This document shows, in pieces, positions 1 through 9,151 of a stretch of DNA of 51,797 nucleotides. Location of the stretch: contig JAFZIQ010000113.1 of the NCBI GenBank assembly GCA_017554285.1, positions 1 to 51,797 of the forward strand. Reading direction: 5' to 3'. Each line of letters starts with the position of its first letter. Position 1 is the stretch's first letter. The notes under the pieces are model-generated. The model was not told where the DNA came from, did not search any database, and was given only the letters and a program-made list of their open reading frames with translations. Source of the DNA: Selenomonadaceae bacterium. Its GTDB lineage: Bacteria; Bacillota; Negativicutes; Selenomonadales; Selenomonadaceae. Both the position numbers and the translations under genes were made by a program.

Positions 1-78
1 ACAACTACCGTAGGGACTACGGGAAGTAACGCCTGTGTGAGAGGAAATAAGACGCAACCTTCGGCGCAACCTCGTTGA
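1..78 (+). CDS. tnpB: TnpB-type nuclease, C-terminal end only (partial)
   Basis: Frame 1 reads from the window edge to a TGA at 76-78. It contains TVGTTGSNAC, a tail typical of IS200/IS605-family TnpB (OrfB) proteins, just after their last zinc-binding segment. Only 25 codons are inside the window, so the RuvC-like catalytic residues cannot be checked. The hairpin and element end that follow directly support the call. TnpB proteins are RNA-guided DNA nucleases carried by these transposons. Whether this copy is intact cannot be judged from here. Confidence 0.7.
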   Translation, partial: TTTVGTTGSNACVRGNKTQPSAQPR

Positions 79-120
79 TCCAGGAAGCTCCCGCCTCTTT
101 AGGCGGTGAGCAGTTCACGT
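1..120 (+). mobile_element. IS200/IS605-family element, right end with omega-RNA hairpin
   Basis: Downstream of the tnpB stop lies a perfect 6-bp hairpin, CCGCCT at 91-96 paired with AGGCGG at 101-106. It is followed by GAGCAGTTCAC, ending at 118. This arrangement (tnpB end, GC hairpin, TTCAC) is the usual right end of IS605/IS1341-type elements. It doubles as the 3' part of the omega RNA that guides TnpB. In such systems the guide is the host sequence just after the element, here from about 119. The rest of the element is outside the window. Confidence 0.65.
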
Positions 121-205
121 TTAGCACATAAAACGCAAGCAAATGCGTATTGATATGACGTATAAGCGGCATTGAAATTTTTATTAAAAGCCGAGTCGAT
201 TGTAT

Positions 206-240
206 AAAAAAAATCCCGCCGAAGTAATTACCTCGCGGGT
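206..240 (-). terminator. Intrinsic terminator of the kinase pseudogene
   Basis: Read on the minus strand, CCCGC-GAGG, a TAATTA loop and CTTC-G-GCGGG form a stem of about nine pairs with one bulged G. A run of seven T follows. It begins about 17 bases after the last stop of the kinase remnant, so it was the terminator of that gene. Confidence 0.7.
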
Positions 241-256
241 ACCCTCGACGAAATTT

Positions 257-1393
257 TTAATCGTCAATATCAAACCACACACACCAATAATATTCGTCCG
301 TTTTGGATTCGTCGCCCTCAAGATAAATCTGCAGACAAACGGAAAGATTTTCTTTGTCAGGCAACTCGTAAGAATCAAACGGAATTATAAAGTCAGCCGA
401 TTCGCCAATCTTCAACTCAGGCAAAGATTTTATTTCCGTCATATCGTCGCCGCCCCAATTCGGACTGAAGATAAATTTTATCGTCGGCTTTTACCAAATG
501 TCGCCGGTGTCGTTACTTATATGAAGTCGTGCTTGCATTCGTTGCCAATCTGCGCGGCGGATTCGTTCTCTATCGTCCTTGTGCGCGTCTTGATTAAACA
601 ACGCGCCGCCTAAATAAAATTCCGTCTTGAGAAGCCTCGAATGAATTTTTTGCGGCGGCTCATATTTCTTAGGCGGCTCATAATTCGGCGCGGGCAAATT
701 GTTTTGAGGCGGCAAAGTTATTTCCGGAAATTTGAATGACTCCACCTGCGCGGGCTTTGAAATTTTTTGCGGTTCGGAAATTTCTTCGGGCATTGAAATT
801 TTCTCTTCCGCTTGAACGATAACTTCTTCCGTTAAATTTTCACCGCCGTTCAGCGTCGGCACATTGATAAAAAAATTCCCGCCGTGATTAAAATGATTGC
901 GGCGATTTTTTTATGACTGCGCGGCTCATCTGCAGTCAAAGCAAGCTTGAGTTCGTCGACGTTTTGGAAACGATTTTTCGGGTCAAGCTCCGTGCATTTA
1001 TCCAAAATCTTTTTCAATCGCCCGTCACAATTCTCGCCAAGTAAAGTTTTCATCGTCACGCCCAGCGAATAAATATCACTGCGATTATCAGTCTGCCCGT
1101 GACCAAATTGTTCGGGTGGTGCGTAGCCTTTAGTGCCCAAAAGTTTTGTATCCGACTCCTTCCCTTCCTTAAAAATCCTCGCCGCGTCAAAGTCTATCAG
1201 CCGAATCCGTTCACCTTGCAATATCATGTTTGACGGCTTTATATCTCGGTGAATTATCTTTTGCTCATGTAATTCCTTAAGCCCGTCGCACATCTGTAAT
1301 AAAATTTCTCGCGCCTTCGCCCTTGTCCGAACGCTTAAGCAATTTCAATCTCTCAAATCGGAATTCCAAATACGCAGCAATATTTTCTTTCAT
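257..1393 (-). pseudogene. Membrane Ser/Thr protein kinase, broken by a deletion and frameshifts
   Basis: A ribosome site (GGAAAGG) precedes ATG at 1391-1393, and the first frame reads MKENIAAYLEFRFERLKLL...KGE. The reading then shifts to 850-1293, a kinase C-lobe with HRDIKPSN, DFD (in place of DFG) and APPEQ, followed by a membrane helix. The ATP-binding loop, the VAIK lysine and helix C are missing, so an internal stretch of the N-lobe is deleted. In the membrane helix a run of seven A (plus strand, about 864-870) breaks the frame; one extra base would join it to 491-862, a proline-rich linker plus outer domain. A further stop after GDIW and a one-base slip near 470 separate the last part, 257-442. 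The residual protein makes sense only if several indels are repaired. Such kinases phosphorylate cytoplasmic targets in response to envelope cues. Homopolymer sequencing error could explain some shifts but not the missing lobe. Confidence 0.75.
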
Positions 1394-1397
1394 AATC

Positions 1398-1426
1398 TTG
1401 CCTTTCCAATAGCCTTGCGATATATT
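1398..1426 (+). promoter_or_regulatory. Sigma-70-type promoter for the regulator gene
   Basis: TTGCCT (1398-1403), 17 bases, then TATATT (1421-1426), ending 26 bases before the ATG at 1453. It overlaps the region just upstream of the divergent kinase start at 1393, so the two genes share a 60-base control region. Confidence 0.5.
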
Positions 1427-1452
1427 TAAAAAAAATCCGGGAGGCGAACCGT

Positions 1453-1884
1453 ATGCCCGTTAAAGATACCGCAGAACTTGAAAATGAATTATCCGAAGCC
1501 GAAGACCTTAAAAAGTTCCTCGATGATAACGCCGATAACTTCCGTAAGTTCACACTCGCCGAATATCTCCGCCATTTGCTCGAACAGAAGAATTTGATTA
1601 AAGCGCAAGTGATTCGCAATTCGCAACTCGATGAAGGATACGCCAAACATATTTTCAGCGGTAAAAAAAATCCGTCCCGTGAAAAAATTTTGTCGCTCGC
1701 CCTTGCCATGAACCTTTCGCCGCAAGAAGCAAATTATCTGCTCTACTACGCAGGGCATAATAAACTCTACTCCCGCAACGAACGAGATAACGCTATCTCC
1801 TTCGCATTGAACAATAATAAAACCGTTTTGCAGACAAATGAACTCCTAACAGATTTAAATATGGAACCGCTAATCGGTAACTGA
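1453..1884 (+). CDS. Helix-turn-helix (XRE-like) DNA-binding protein
   Basis: The 143-residue protein is acidic and helical at its N-terminus. At residues 45-100 it has a pattern like a lambda-repressor fold: QVIRNSQLDEGYAKHIFSG as the probable HTH pair, then KNPSREKILSLALAMNLSPQEANYLL. The tail (LLTDLNMEPLIGN) resembles small regulators in which a run of helices follows the HTH. The start is clear: GGGAGG nine bases before ATG. It is divergent from a Ser/Thr kinase gene, an arrangement seen for kinase-associated regulators, so it may have sensed or controlled that kinase. The partner is now broken, leaving this gene orphaned. DNA binding is inferred from the pattern only. Confidence 0.6.
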   Translation: MPVKDTAELENELSEAEDLKKFLDDNADNFRKFTLAEYLRHLLEQKNLIKAQVIRNSQLDEGYAKHIFSGKKNPSREKILSLALAMNLSPQEANYLLYYAGHNKLYSRNERDNAISFALNNNKTVLQTNELLTDLNMEPLIGN

Positions 1885-2002
1885 TTTGTATACAGAATTT
1901 TCATTACCGCAAGCAGAAAATTATTTGCAATGACGCTTGCCGTGTGTTAAACTTTTTTTCGTTAGTATAACAAAATAATTTTAGATTTAGTAGGTGAACG
2001 CT

Positions 2003-3097
2003 TTGAAAGGGAAATTGATACTGGCGGACGGCACAACCTTTCGCGGGCAACTGTTCGGCGGCTCGAACGCCACGACGGAGGGCGAAGTAGTTTTCAATAC
2101 CGGCATGACCGGCTATCAGGAAATTTTGACTGACCCGTCTTATTGTAGGCAAATTGTCACGCTGACTTATCCTTTAATCGGCAATTACGGCGCGGCTAAG
2201 CAATTCAATCAGAGTCGCAAAAGTTTTGTAGGCGGTTTGATTATCGGCGAGTTATGCGAAAAACCTTCCAGCTCGTCCATGCAAAAAACTCTTGCCGAAT
2301 TTCTCACGGCAGAGAAAATCCCTTGCCTTTATGACGTTGACACACGCGCTTTAACCAAAAAAATTCGTGCGGCGGGCACGATGAAAGGCGTTATCGTCAG
2401 CGAATATACTTCGCAGGGAACTATTAATGAAATGATGGCTCTGCCTGTCAGAAAAAATGTCGTCGAAATGGTTACGACGCCCGTTATGTACTCAATCGAT
2501 GCAAGGGCTGACGCGCTTAACATCGTGACTATGGACTTCGGTATCAAAAAAAATATTCTTGACGCGCTGAGGAAATTGAATTGCAGAGTTACCGTTGTTC
2601 CTGCCAAAACTCCTGCTGAGGCAATTCTTGCGCTCAAGCCCGACGGAGTTTTCTTATCGAACGGTCCCGGCGACCCTAAAGATGTCCCCGACGTTGTCGC
2701 CGAAGTTAAAAAGCTTATCGGCAAGCTCCCGATATTCGGAATTTGTCTCGGTCATCAAATCCTTGCATTGGCAATGGGCGCGAATACTTACAAGTTAAAA
2801 TTCGGGCATCGCGGTTGCAATCAGCCCGTTAAAAATCTGGAGAACGGAAAAGTTTATATCACGTCGCAAAATCACGGTTACGCAGTCGAAGGAAAATCTT
2901 TGAAGGGCTTACCGATTAAAATTACTCACCTTTCTTTAAATGACGGCTCTGTCGAGGGCTTTCGTCATATTTCGTTGCCGATTTCTTCCGTGCAATTTCA
3001 TCCCGAAGCCGCGCCCGGTCCGAATGATACCGTTCGTTTGTTCGACGAGTTTATAGAAAACATGAGGAAACAGGGAACTGGGAACAGGGAGCAGTAA
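2003..3097 (+). CDS. carA: Carbamoyl-phosphate synthase small (glutaminase) subunit
   Basis: CarA releases ammonia from glutamine and channels it to CarB for carbamoyl phosphate, which feeds arginine and pyrimidine synthesis. The N-terminal CPSase domain is clear (LADGTTFRGQ, GEVVFNTGMTGYQEILTDPSY). The class I amidotransferase domain follows with nucleophile Cys in GICLGHQILALAMG, HGYAVE, and the His/Glu pair in QFHPEAAPGP. I prefer the TTG at 2003: AGGTG lies six bases upstream, while the in-frame GTG at 1994 has no ribosome site. The last ten or so residues (RKQGTGNREQ) are encoded by a heptanucleotide repeat and are not part of the family fold. carB follows after 55 bases. Confidence 0.96.
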   Translation: MKGKLILADGTTFRGQLFGGSNATTEGEVVFNTGMTGYQEILTDPSYCRQIVTLTYPLIGNYGAAKQFNQSRKSFVGGLIIGELCEKPSSSSMQKTLAEFLTAEKIPCLYDVDTRALTKKIRAAGTMKGVIVSEYTSQGTINEMMALPVRKNVVEMVTTPVMYSIDARADALNIVTMDFGIKKNILDALRKLNCRVTVVPAKTPAEAILALKPDGVFLSNGPGDPKDVPDVVAEVKKLIGKLPIFGICLGHQILALAMGANTYKLKFGHRGCNQPVKNLENGKVYITSQNHGYAVEGKSLKGLPIKITHLSLNDGSVEGFRHISLPISSVQFHPEAAPGPNDTVRLFDEFIENMRKQGTGNREQ

Positions 3098-3138
3098 ATC
3101 TAATTCCTGTTCCCTAATCCCTGTTCCCTAATCCCTAA
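3070..3138 (+). repeat. Heptanucleotide-period repeat, carA end and carA-carB gap
   Basis: Units of seven bases such as ACAGGGA, then in the opposite sense CCCTGTT and CCCTAAT, fill the last codons of carA and the gap to the carB ribosome site. The two senses could pair as a hairpin in the carAB transcript. The same unit family occurs near 16107, 18070 and 48959. Confidence 0.8.
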
Positions 3139-3152
3139 AGGAGGCATGAACT

Positions 3153-6100
3153 TTGCCTAAGAAAAAAAATCTTAATAAAATAATCGTCATCGGTTCCGGT
3201 CCGATAGTCATCGGGCAAGCAGCGGAATTTGATTATGCAGGCTCGCAGGCTTGTCGTTCGCTTAAGGAAGAAGGCATGGAAGTCGTCCTTGTCAATTCAA
3301 ATCCCGCAACAATAATGACTGACGCAAATATTGCCGACCGCGTTTATATCGAACCGCTGACTGTCGACTTTTTGACGGCGATAATAGAAAAAGAACGTCC
3401 CGACGGATTGCTTGCGACATTGGGCGGACAAGCGGGCTTGAATCTCGCCGTGCAACTTGCCGAGAGCGGCGCATTGGAAAAATATAACGTCGAACTTTTG
3501 GGCACATCGATTGAGGCGATTAAAAAGGCTGAAGACCGCGAACTTTTCAAGGAGCTTATGGAGAGAATCGGCGAACCGATTCCCGAATCGACAATCGTTG
3601 AAGATATTCACGGCGCGATTGAGTTTGCAAGAGAAATCGGCTATCCGCTGATTGTTCGTCCCGCTTATACACTCGGCGGCACGGGCGGCGGTATTGCCGA
3701 TAATGAAGAAGAGCTTGTCGAAATTACTCTGCGCGGGCTGAAATACTCAATGATCGGTCAAGTGTTGATTGAACGCAGTATCGCGGGTTGGAAAGAAATA
3801 GAATATGAAGTTATGCGCGACGGCAACGACACTTGCATAACGATTTGCAGTATGGAGAATTTCGACCCCGTCGGCGTTCATACGGGCGATTCAATCGTCG
3901 TTGCTCCGACCCAAACTCTTAACGACCATGAAGCGCAACTTTTGCGCTCGGCGAGTTTGAAAATTATTCGTGCGTTGGAAATTGAGGGCGGTTGCAACAT
4001 TCAGTTTGCACTCGACCCGAAAAGCGATAATTATTACGTTATCGAAGTTAATCCGCGTGTCAGTCGTTCGTCGGCTCTTGCGTCGAAGGCTACGGGCTAT
4101 CCGATTGCCAAAGTCAGCGTAAAAATCGCTATCGGCTATAACCTTGATGAAATCGTCAACGCCGTCACTAAAAAGACTAAGGCTTGTTTCGAGCCGAGTG
4201 TTGATTATATCGTCGTAAAGTTCCCGCGCTGGCCTTTCGATAAATTTGTTTATGCCGATACTACGCTCGGAACGCAAATGAAGGCGACGGGCGAAGTTAT
4301 GAGCTTAGATCGCAGTTTTGAGGGCGCGATTTTAAAAGCCGTTCGCAGTTTGGAAATCGGCGTTAATCGTCTGCATATGCCGAAGATGGACGATTGGAGC
4401 GATGAAAAAGTTAAAAATCGTCTGTCGAAAATAAATGACGAGCGACTTTTCCTTATCGCTGAGGCATTGCGCAGAAATCTTGTTACGACGGACGAAGTTG
4501 CCGACATTACAAAAATCGACCGTTGGTTTATCGATAAGATTAAAAATATTACGGACATGGAAATTCGTCTTAAGAAGGGCGAGCTTAAAGCACAAACCTT
4601 GCGCGACGCCAAGAATTTGGGCTTTGCCGATAAATCCATTTCCGAATTGACGGGCATTGACTTAAAAGAAGTTCGGAATATGCGCAAGCAATATAAAATT
4701 CTGCCCGTTTATAAAATGGTTGACACCTGCGCGGGCGAATTTGAGGCAATGACGCCTTACTATTATTCGACTTATCGCGGCGAAGTTGACGAGGTTGAAG
4801 TCAGCAATAACAGAAAAATTATCGTCTTAGGCTCCGGACCGATAAGAATAGGTCAGGGCGTCGAATTCGATTATTGCTCCGTGCATTCGGTATGGGCACT
4901 GCGCGAGGCGGGCATTGAGGCTATTATCATCAACAACAATCCCGAAACCGTTTCGACGGACTTCGACATTTCCGATAAACTTTACTTTGAGCCGCTGACA
5001 ACGGAAGACGTTTTGAATATCGTCGACAAGGAAAGACCCGACGGCGTTATCGTGCAATTCGGCGGGCAGACTGCGATTAATCTTGCGGCGAGTTTGGCTG
5101 AGGCGGGCGTTAAGATTTTCGGCACAAGCGTTAATGACATTGACCGCGCAGAAGACCGCGAGCGTTTCGATGAAATGTTGACCGAATTAAATATCCCGCG
5201 TCCCAGAGGAATCAGCGTTACCAATCTTGACGACGCCATAACGGGCGCGGCTAAAATCGGTTATCCCGTCATGGTTCGTCCGAGCTATGTTTTGGGCGGT
5301 CGCGCTATGGAAATCGTCTACAACGAGGAAGAACTTCGCGATTATATGAGCCGCGCAGTTAAAGTTACTCCCGACCACCCTGTTTTAGTCGACAGATATA
5401 TGCAGGGCACGGAAGTTGAAGTTGACGCAATCAGCGACGGCGTTGACGTGGTTATTCCCGGCATTATGGAGCACGTCGAGCGCGCAGGCGTTCACAGCGG
5501 CGACAGCATTGCAGTTTATCCGCCGCAAACTCTCCCGTCGAAAATTATTTATACCATAACCGATTACACCAAACGTCTTGCACTCGCGCTGAACGTTAAA
5601 GGCTTGCTGAATATTCAATACGTCGTGGCGGACAGTCGCGTTTATGTTATCGAAGTCAATCCGCGTTCAAGTCGGACGGTTCCTTTCCTCAGCAAAGTCA
5701 CCAATATTAAAATGGTAAACGTGGCGACGCGGGCGGCACTCGGCAAGACTTTAAAAGAAATGGGCTATTATTCGGGACTTATTGAGCCGAAACCTTATGT
5801 TGCGGTTAAAGCTCCCGTGTTCTCCTTTGCCAAAATGCAGGACGTTGATATTTCACTTGGTCCGGAAATGAAATCGACCGGCGAAGTCATGGGCATTGAT
5901 TATCACTACGCTCGCGCACTTTACAAGGCTATCACGGGCGCGGGGATTATCATTCCGAAAAACGGTTGCATATTGTTCACTGTCGCCGACAAGGACAAAG
6001 AAGAAATGAAACAACTCGCCAAAGCTTTTTCCGAGTTGGGCTTTAAGCTTGTGGCGACGGAAGGAACTGCTAAGGCTTTGCAGGCAATCGGCATTAACGC

Positions 6101-6380
6101 GGAGATCGTCGGCAAAGTTCATCAACGCAGTACCGATATTATCCAGATGATTAAGCTTGGAAAGATTCACATGGTTGTTAATACGCAAGCTCCCGGCAAA
6201 CACGTTGCCAAAGACGGATTCAGAATTCGCAGGGCGACGGTTGAATTGGGCGTTCCGTGCTTTACGAGCCTTGATACGGCTTGGGAAGTCATGCGCGTTT
6301 TAACTTTCATGCGCGACAGGAGATTAGTTTATTCGCTTGCCATTCAAGATTATGTCGGAGGCGGAGATGCGCTGGCATGA
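3153..6380 (+). CDS. carB: Carbamoyl-phosphate synthase large subunit
   Basis: A full-length 1075-residue CarB. It has two homologous ATP-grasp halves, beginning [22 protein letters not shown] and [21 protein letters not shown]. The first phosphorylates bicarbonate and the second phosphorylates carbamate. Each half has the glycine-rich segment ([24 protein letters not shown]) and the metal-binding EVNPR(V/S)SRS/T motif. The last ~140 residues form the MGS-like allosteric domain ([19 protein letters not shown]). The start is TTG at 3153, eight bases after AGGAGG; a nearby ATG at 3145 is out of frame. The stop overlaps the start of brnT (ATGA), so the toxin gene is probably translationally coupled to carB. 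Confidence 0.97.
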   Translation: MPKKKNLNKIIVIGSGPIVIGQAAEFDYAGSQACRSLKEEGMEVVLVNSNPATIMTDANIADRVYIEPLTVDFLTAIIEKERPDGLLATLGGQAGLNLAVQLAESGALEKYNVELLGTSIEAIKKAEDRELFKELMERIGEPIPESTIVEDIHGAIEFAREIGYPLIVRPAYTLGGTGGGIADNEEELVEITLRGLKYSMIGQVLIERSIAGWKEIEYEVMRDGNDTCITICSMENFDPVGVHTGDSIVVAPTQTLNDHEAQLLRSASLKIIRALEIEGGCNIQFALDPKSDNYYVIEVNPRVSRSSALASKATGYPIAKVSVKIAIGYNLDEIVNAVTKKTKACFEPSVDYIVVKFPRWPFDKFVYADTTLGTQMKATGEVMSLDRSFEGAILKAVRSLEIGVNRLHMPKMDDWSDEKVKNRLSKINDERLFLIAEALRRNLVTTDEVADITKIDRWFIDKIKNITDMEIRLKKGELKAQTLRDAKNLGFADKSISELTGIDLKEVRNMRKQYKILPVYKMVDTCAGEFEAMTPYYYSTYRGEVDEVEVSNNRKIIVLGSGPIRIGQGVEFDYCSVHSVWALREAGIEAIIINNNPETVSTDFDISDKLYFEPLTTEDVLNIVDKERPDGVIVQFGGQTAINLAASLAEAGVKIFGTSVNDIDRAEDRERFDEMLTELNIPRPRGISVTNLDDAITGAAKIGYPVMVRPSYVLGGRAMEIVYNEEELRDYMSRAVKVTPDHPVLVDRYMQGTEVEVDAISDGVDVVIPGIMEHVERAGVHSGDSIAVYPPQTLPSKIIYTITDYTKRLALALNVKGLLNIQYVVADSRVYVIEVNPRSSRTVPFLSKVTNIKMVNVATRAALGKTLKEMGYYSGLIEPKPYVAVKAPVFSFAKMQDVDISLGPEMKSTGEVMGIDYHYARALYKAITGAGIIIPKNGCILFTVADKDKEEMKQLAKAFSELGFKLVATEGTAKALQAIGINAEIVGKVHQRSTDIIQMIKLGKIHMVVNTQAPGKHVAKDGFRIRRATVELGVPCFTSLDTAWEVMRVLTFMRDRRLVYSLAIQDYVGGGDALA

Positions 6381-6685
6381 GCAACGTTGAAAAAATAATT
6401 AATAATCAAACTTTCGAGTGGGATTCGGAAAAAGCCGAGTTGAATTGGCGGAAACATAAGGTTCGTTTTGATGTTGCTGCAAATGTGTTTAAAGACGAGA
6501 ATCGAATTGAACGTTTTGACACAGAACATTCTGATAATGAGGACAGATATATAACGATAGGGATGGTTGATAAAATTCTTTTTGTCGTTTATACAGAACA
6601 GGAAGATGTTACACGTTTAATTTCGGCAAGACCAGCTACTGCAAAAGAGAGGAGAGACTATTATGCTGGTGAGGAAAGTTATTGA
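6377..6685 (+). CDS. brnT: BrnT-family toxin (RelE-like ribonuclease)
   Basis: The 102-residue protein carries the BrnT/DUF497 signature: [19 protein letters not shown] near the start, an AAxVF segment, [16 protein letters not shown], and the [17 protein letters not shown] ending. BrnT toxins cleave RNA and are neutralised by BrnA, which also represses the operon. The longer open frame starting at 6281 lies inside carB. The ATG at 6377 overlaps the carB stop and follows GGAGGCGGAG, so it is the likely start. It overlaps brnA by 23 bases. No obvious promoter stands before it, so expression may depend on the carAB transcript, which is unusual for a toxin-antitoxin pair. Confidence 0.88.
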   Translation: MSNVEKIINNQTFEWDSEKAELNWRKHKVRFDVAANVFKDENRIERFDTEHSDNEDRYITIGMVDKILFVVYTEQEDVTRLISARPATAKERRDYYAGEESY

Positions 6686-6857
6686 TTTAAATGCTCCCCT
6701 GATACTTACACCTGAACAAAAGGCAGAACTCGATATGTTGGCGGATATTAAAGACGAGGATATTGTTTTCGATGAAGACTGCCCGCCACAAACTGATGAA
6801 CAGTTAAAACAATTTAAGCGTGTACATCCGCGTCGCAAAGAAAAAACGGCAAGTTAA
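6663..6857 (+). CDS. brnA: BrnA-like antitoxin
   Basis: A 64-residue acidic protein read from ATG at 6663 behind GAGGAGAG. Its place after brnT, overlapping its end, is that of BrnA. The middle (ILTPEQKAELDMLADIKDEDIVFDEDCPP) resembles the toxin-wrapping part of BrnA antitoxins. A complete ribbon-helix-helix DNA-binding domain is hard to see at this length: the usual BrnA tail is longer. Autoregulation may therefore be weak or absent. The stop overlaps the end of the convergent comEC gene by four bases, with no terminator between them. Confidence 0.7.
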   Translation: MLVRKVIDLNAPLILTPEQKAELDMLADIKDEDIVFDEDCPPQTDEQLKQFKRVHPRRKEKTAS

Positions 6858-9151
6858 TTTTTATTAAAAGTTTCGACGCGCAGATTTTTTCCGTCGGTTT
6901 TGAATTTGATTAAGCCGTCGCGATCTGTACGATAAATTTTGGTCGGGAGATTTTCCAATCGCTCCAAAATCTCGGCGCGGGGATGTCCGAAATTATTTCC
7001 GTAACCTACGCAGATAACTGCACATTTCGGATTAACCGCTCGCAAAAATTCTTCGCTCGAACTCGTCTTGCTACCGTGATGAGCAACTTTTAAAACGGTA
7101 CTCGAAACGTCAACGCCTTCACGCAAAATCTGCGCCTCATTTTCTGTAATCAAATCGCCCGTTATCAAAAAACTTACTCCGCCATAACGGACGCGATAAA
7201 CATTTGAAATTTCATTATCCTTTCCGACGCTCGGCGCAAATAAAATTTCAACTTCCACGCCGTCTGCAGAAAATTTTTCTCCCGCGTGACCCGCTCGAAG
7301 CGGCGGCAAATAACTTTCGGCGATTCCAAAGACAGCCGCATATTCCGATTTACTTTCTCCCGCAGTGATAATTTTACCGACGGGAAATTTTTTTATTACG
7401 GAGCCTGCGCCGCCCGAATGATCTTCGTGAACATGAGTAAGAAAAATTTTGTCAACCTCGCGAATATTTTCGTGCTTGAGATAAGGAACAATCACGCGCC
7501 CGCCAACGTCAAATAATTTTTCTCGGACGCCGCCCGTATCAAAGATTAAACATTTTCTATTTGGCGTTATGACAACCGCGCAATCGCCCTGCCCTACGTC
7601 AACGAAACTGACTTCAACATCTCCCGCCCTGAAAAGATTTATCGACAACAAAAATATTATCGCCAATAAAATTGCAGGACGACGCAGAATCAACGCGGCA
7701 TAATAAAAAAATCCCGCCAATAATCCGAGCGTCGGAACTTGTACCGCACTGTACGGCAAATTCGCAAAAAGTCTGCTCAGTTCCGCGCCCGCTCCGAATA
7801 TCAAAGCCTCTCCTGCGAAAAATATTTTCCCCGCTATCGGCACGACCGCCGCAATTATCCCGCCCAAAAGTCCGCCGACAATCACAATTTCCAATAACGG
7901 CATGACAAATACATTTGCCAAAACCGAACTCAACGAAATCTGATTGAAATACCATACGACAACCGGCAAGCCCGCCAACTGCGCGGCAATCGTCATTGCT
8001 ACCGGTTCCGAGAAAAATTTCGGCAATCGCTCCAAAAATTTTCTCAAGTCCTCCGATAAGTACATAAGCCCCGCCGTCGCCGTAAAGCTTAACTGAAAAC
8101 TTATATCGAACAATAACAGCGGCTGATTGATTAACATTGCCAGCGCAGTCAAGGTTAAAAGCCTCGCGCCTTCCGCTTCCGCGTCCAATGTTTTTGCCAA
8201 GAAAATTAATATGCCCATAGTCGCAGAACGTAAAACTTGCGGCAAAAATCCGCTCAATATCGCGTAGATACCGATTACAAAAAATCCGACTGCAAACGTC
8301 AAACCTCGCGGAAATTTTAAAAGAGCGCAGAGCCACGCCGCAAACGCCGCCATCATGCTCATATGCGAGCCGCTTACCGATAAAATATGAACTATGCCCG
8401 TTGTCGCAAAATCTTCGACCAATTCGGGATTTAATCCCGCGTAGCCGCCGAATAACATTGCGAAAATCGCCGCCGCATCTTCCCGCGACATAACTTCAGC
8501 CATCGACTCGCGATAATGTTCACGAATCGCCGCAACCAATCTTAAAAATTTTGTCCGATAGTCGCCGTCAATTTCTTCAATCGAAATCCCCGACTTGCCC
8601 GCCGATAATCGCGCAGTTATTCCGCTTGCCTTCATGCGCGTCACGCCGTCGATTTGTCCCGGATTATTGTAATTCGTAATGAGTTTTAAATTGCCGCTCG
8701 CTGAAATTTTATCGCCGATTCGCGCAGTCGGAAGTTCTTCATTTTCTTTCGCGTAGTAAGTCAAAATTATTCCGCCGCACATTTCGCCTTGCACGTCGAC
8801 AACAAAGCGCATTTGCGTTGAGCCGTTTGGCTGAATCTTAATCTGCGGTTCTTCGCGAATCACGCCCGTTATTTGAACACTTTGCCCCGCGAATTTTGAA
8901 ACGTCATTGTCAGGCAAGTTATCGACCGCGCAGAATCTCAAACCGCCCGTTGCGAAAAAAATTATCGGGCAAATTATCCACGCCGTTAAATTTTTCCACC
9001 GCCATGTGAAAATTATTCCGCAGATAATCAAAGCCGCGCAGGTTCCGATTAAAAATCTCGGCGAACGATTAAAATTTTCCATAAAAAGAATGCCCGCCGC
9101 CATTGCCGCGAGCATAACATTTAACATTGAATTCGAGACTTTAATTTTCAT
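6854..9151 (-). CDS. comEC: ComEC/Rec2-family DNA-uptake channel protein
   Basis: ComEC moves single-stranded DNA across the inner membrane during competence. This 765-residue protein has hydrophobic N-terminal helices, the DUF4131 region, a central Competence domain with many membrane helices (HILSVSGSHMSMMAAF is characteristic) and a C-terminal metallo-beta-lactamase domain. The latter has DVGQGDCAVV, the zinc-binding HVHEDHSGG and a second site in VAHHGSKTS. The open frame extends further upstream, but the ATG at 9149-9151 overlaps the stop of the histidine kinase (ATGA) and is the natural start. No other competence genes are near. comEA usually precedes comEC; here a sensor kinase does. 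Confidence 0.92.
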   Translation of the reverse strand: MKIKVSNSMLNVMLAAMAAGILFMENFNRSPRFLIGTCAALIICGIIFTWRWKNLTAWIICPIIFFATGGLRFCAVDNLPDNDVSKFAGQSVQITGVIREEPQIKIQPNGSTQMRFVVDVQGEMCGGIILTYYAKENEELPTARIGDKISASGNLKLITNYNNPGQIDGVTRMKASGITARLSAGKSGISIEEIDGDYRTKFLRLVAAIREHYRESMAEVMSREDAAAIFAMLFGGYAGLNPELVEDFATTGIVHILSVSGSHMSMMAAFAAWLCALLKFPRGLTFAVGFFVIGIYAILSGFLPQVLRSATMGILIFLAKTLDAEAEGARLLTLTALAMLINQPLLLFDISFQLSFTATAGLMYLSEDLRKFLERLPKFFSEPVAMTIAAQLAGLPVVVWYFNQISLSSVLANVFVMPLLEIVIVGGLLGGIIAAVVPIAGKIFFAGEALIFGAGAELSRLFANLPYSAVQVPTLGLLAGFFYYAALILRRPAILLAIIFLLSINLFRAGDVEVSFVDVGQGDCAVVITPNRKCLIFDTGGVREKLFDVGGRVIVPYLKHENIREVDKIFLTHVHEDHSGGAGSVIKKFPVGKIITAGESKSEYAAVFGIAESYLPPLRAGHAGEKFSADGVEVEILFAPSVGKDNEISNVYRVRYGGVSFLITGDLITENEAQILREGVDVSSTVLKVAHHGSKTSSSEEFLRAVNPKCAVICVGYGNNFGHPRAEILERLENLPTKIYRTDRDGLIKFKTDGKNLRVETFNKN

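Noticed and set aside
1885-2002. Pyrimidine-responsive attenuator before carA
   Set aside because: A weak GCAAGC/GCTTGC stem with a 24-base loop is present, but no PyrR-binding loop or clear terminator pair.
7614-8336. 240-codon minus-strand frame inside comEC
   Set aside because: It is in another frame of comEC, Gly/Arg/Phe-rich with no start signal.
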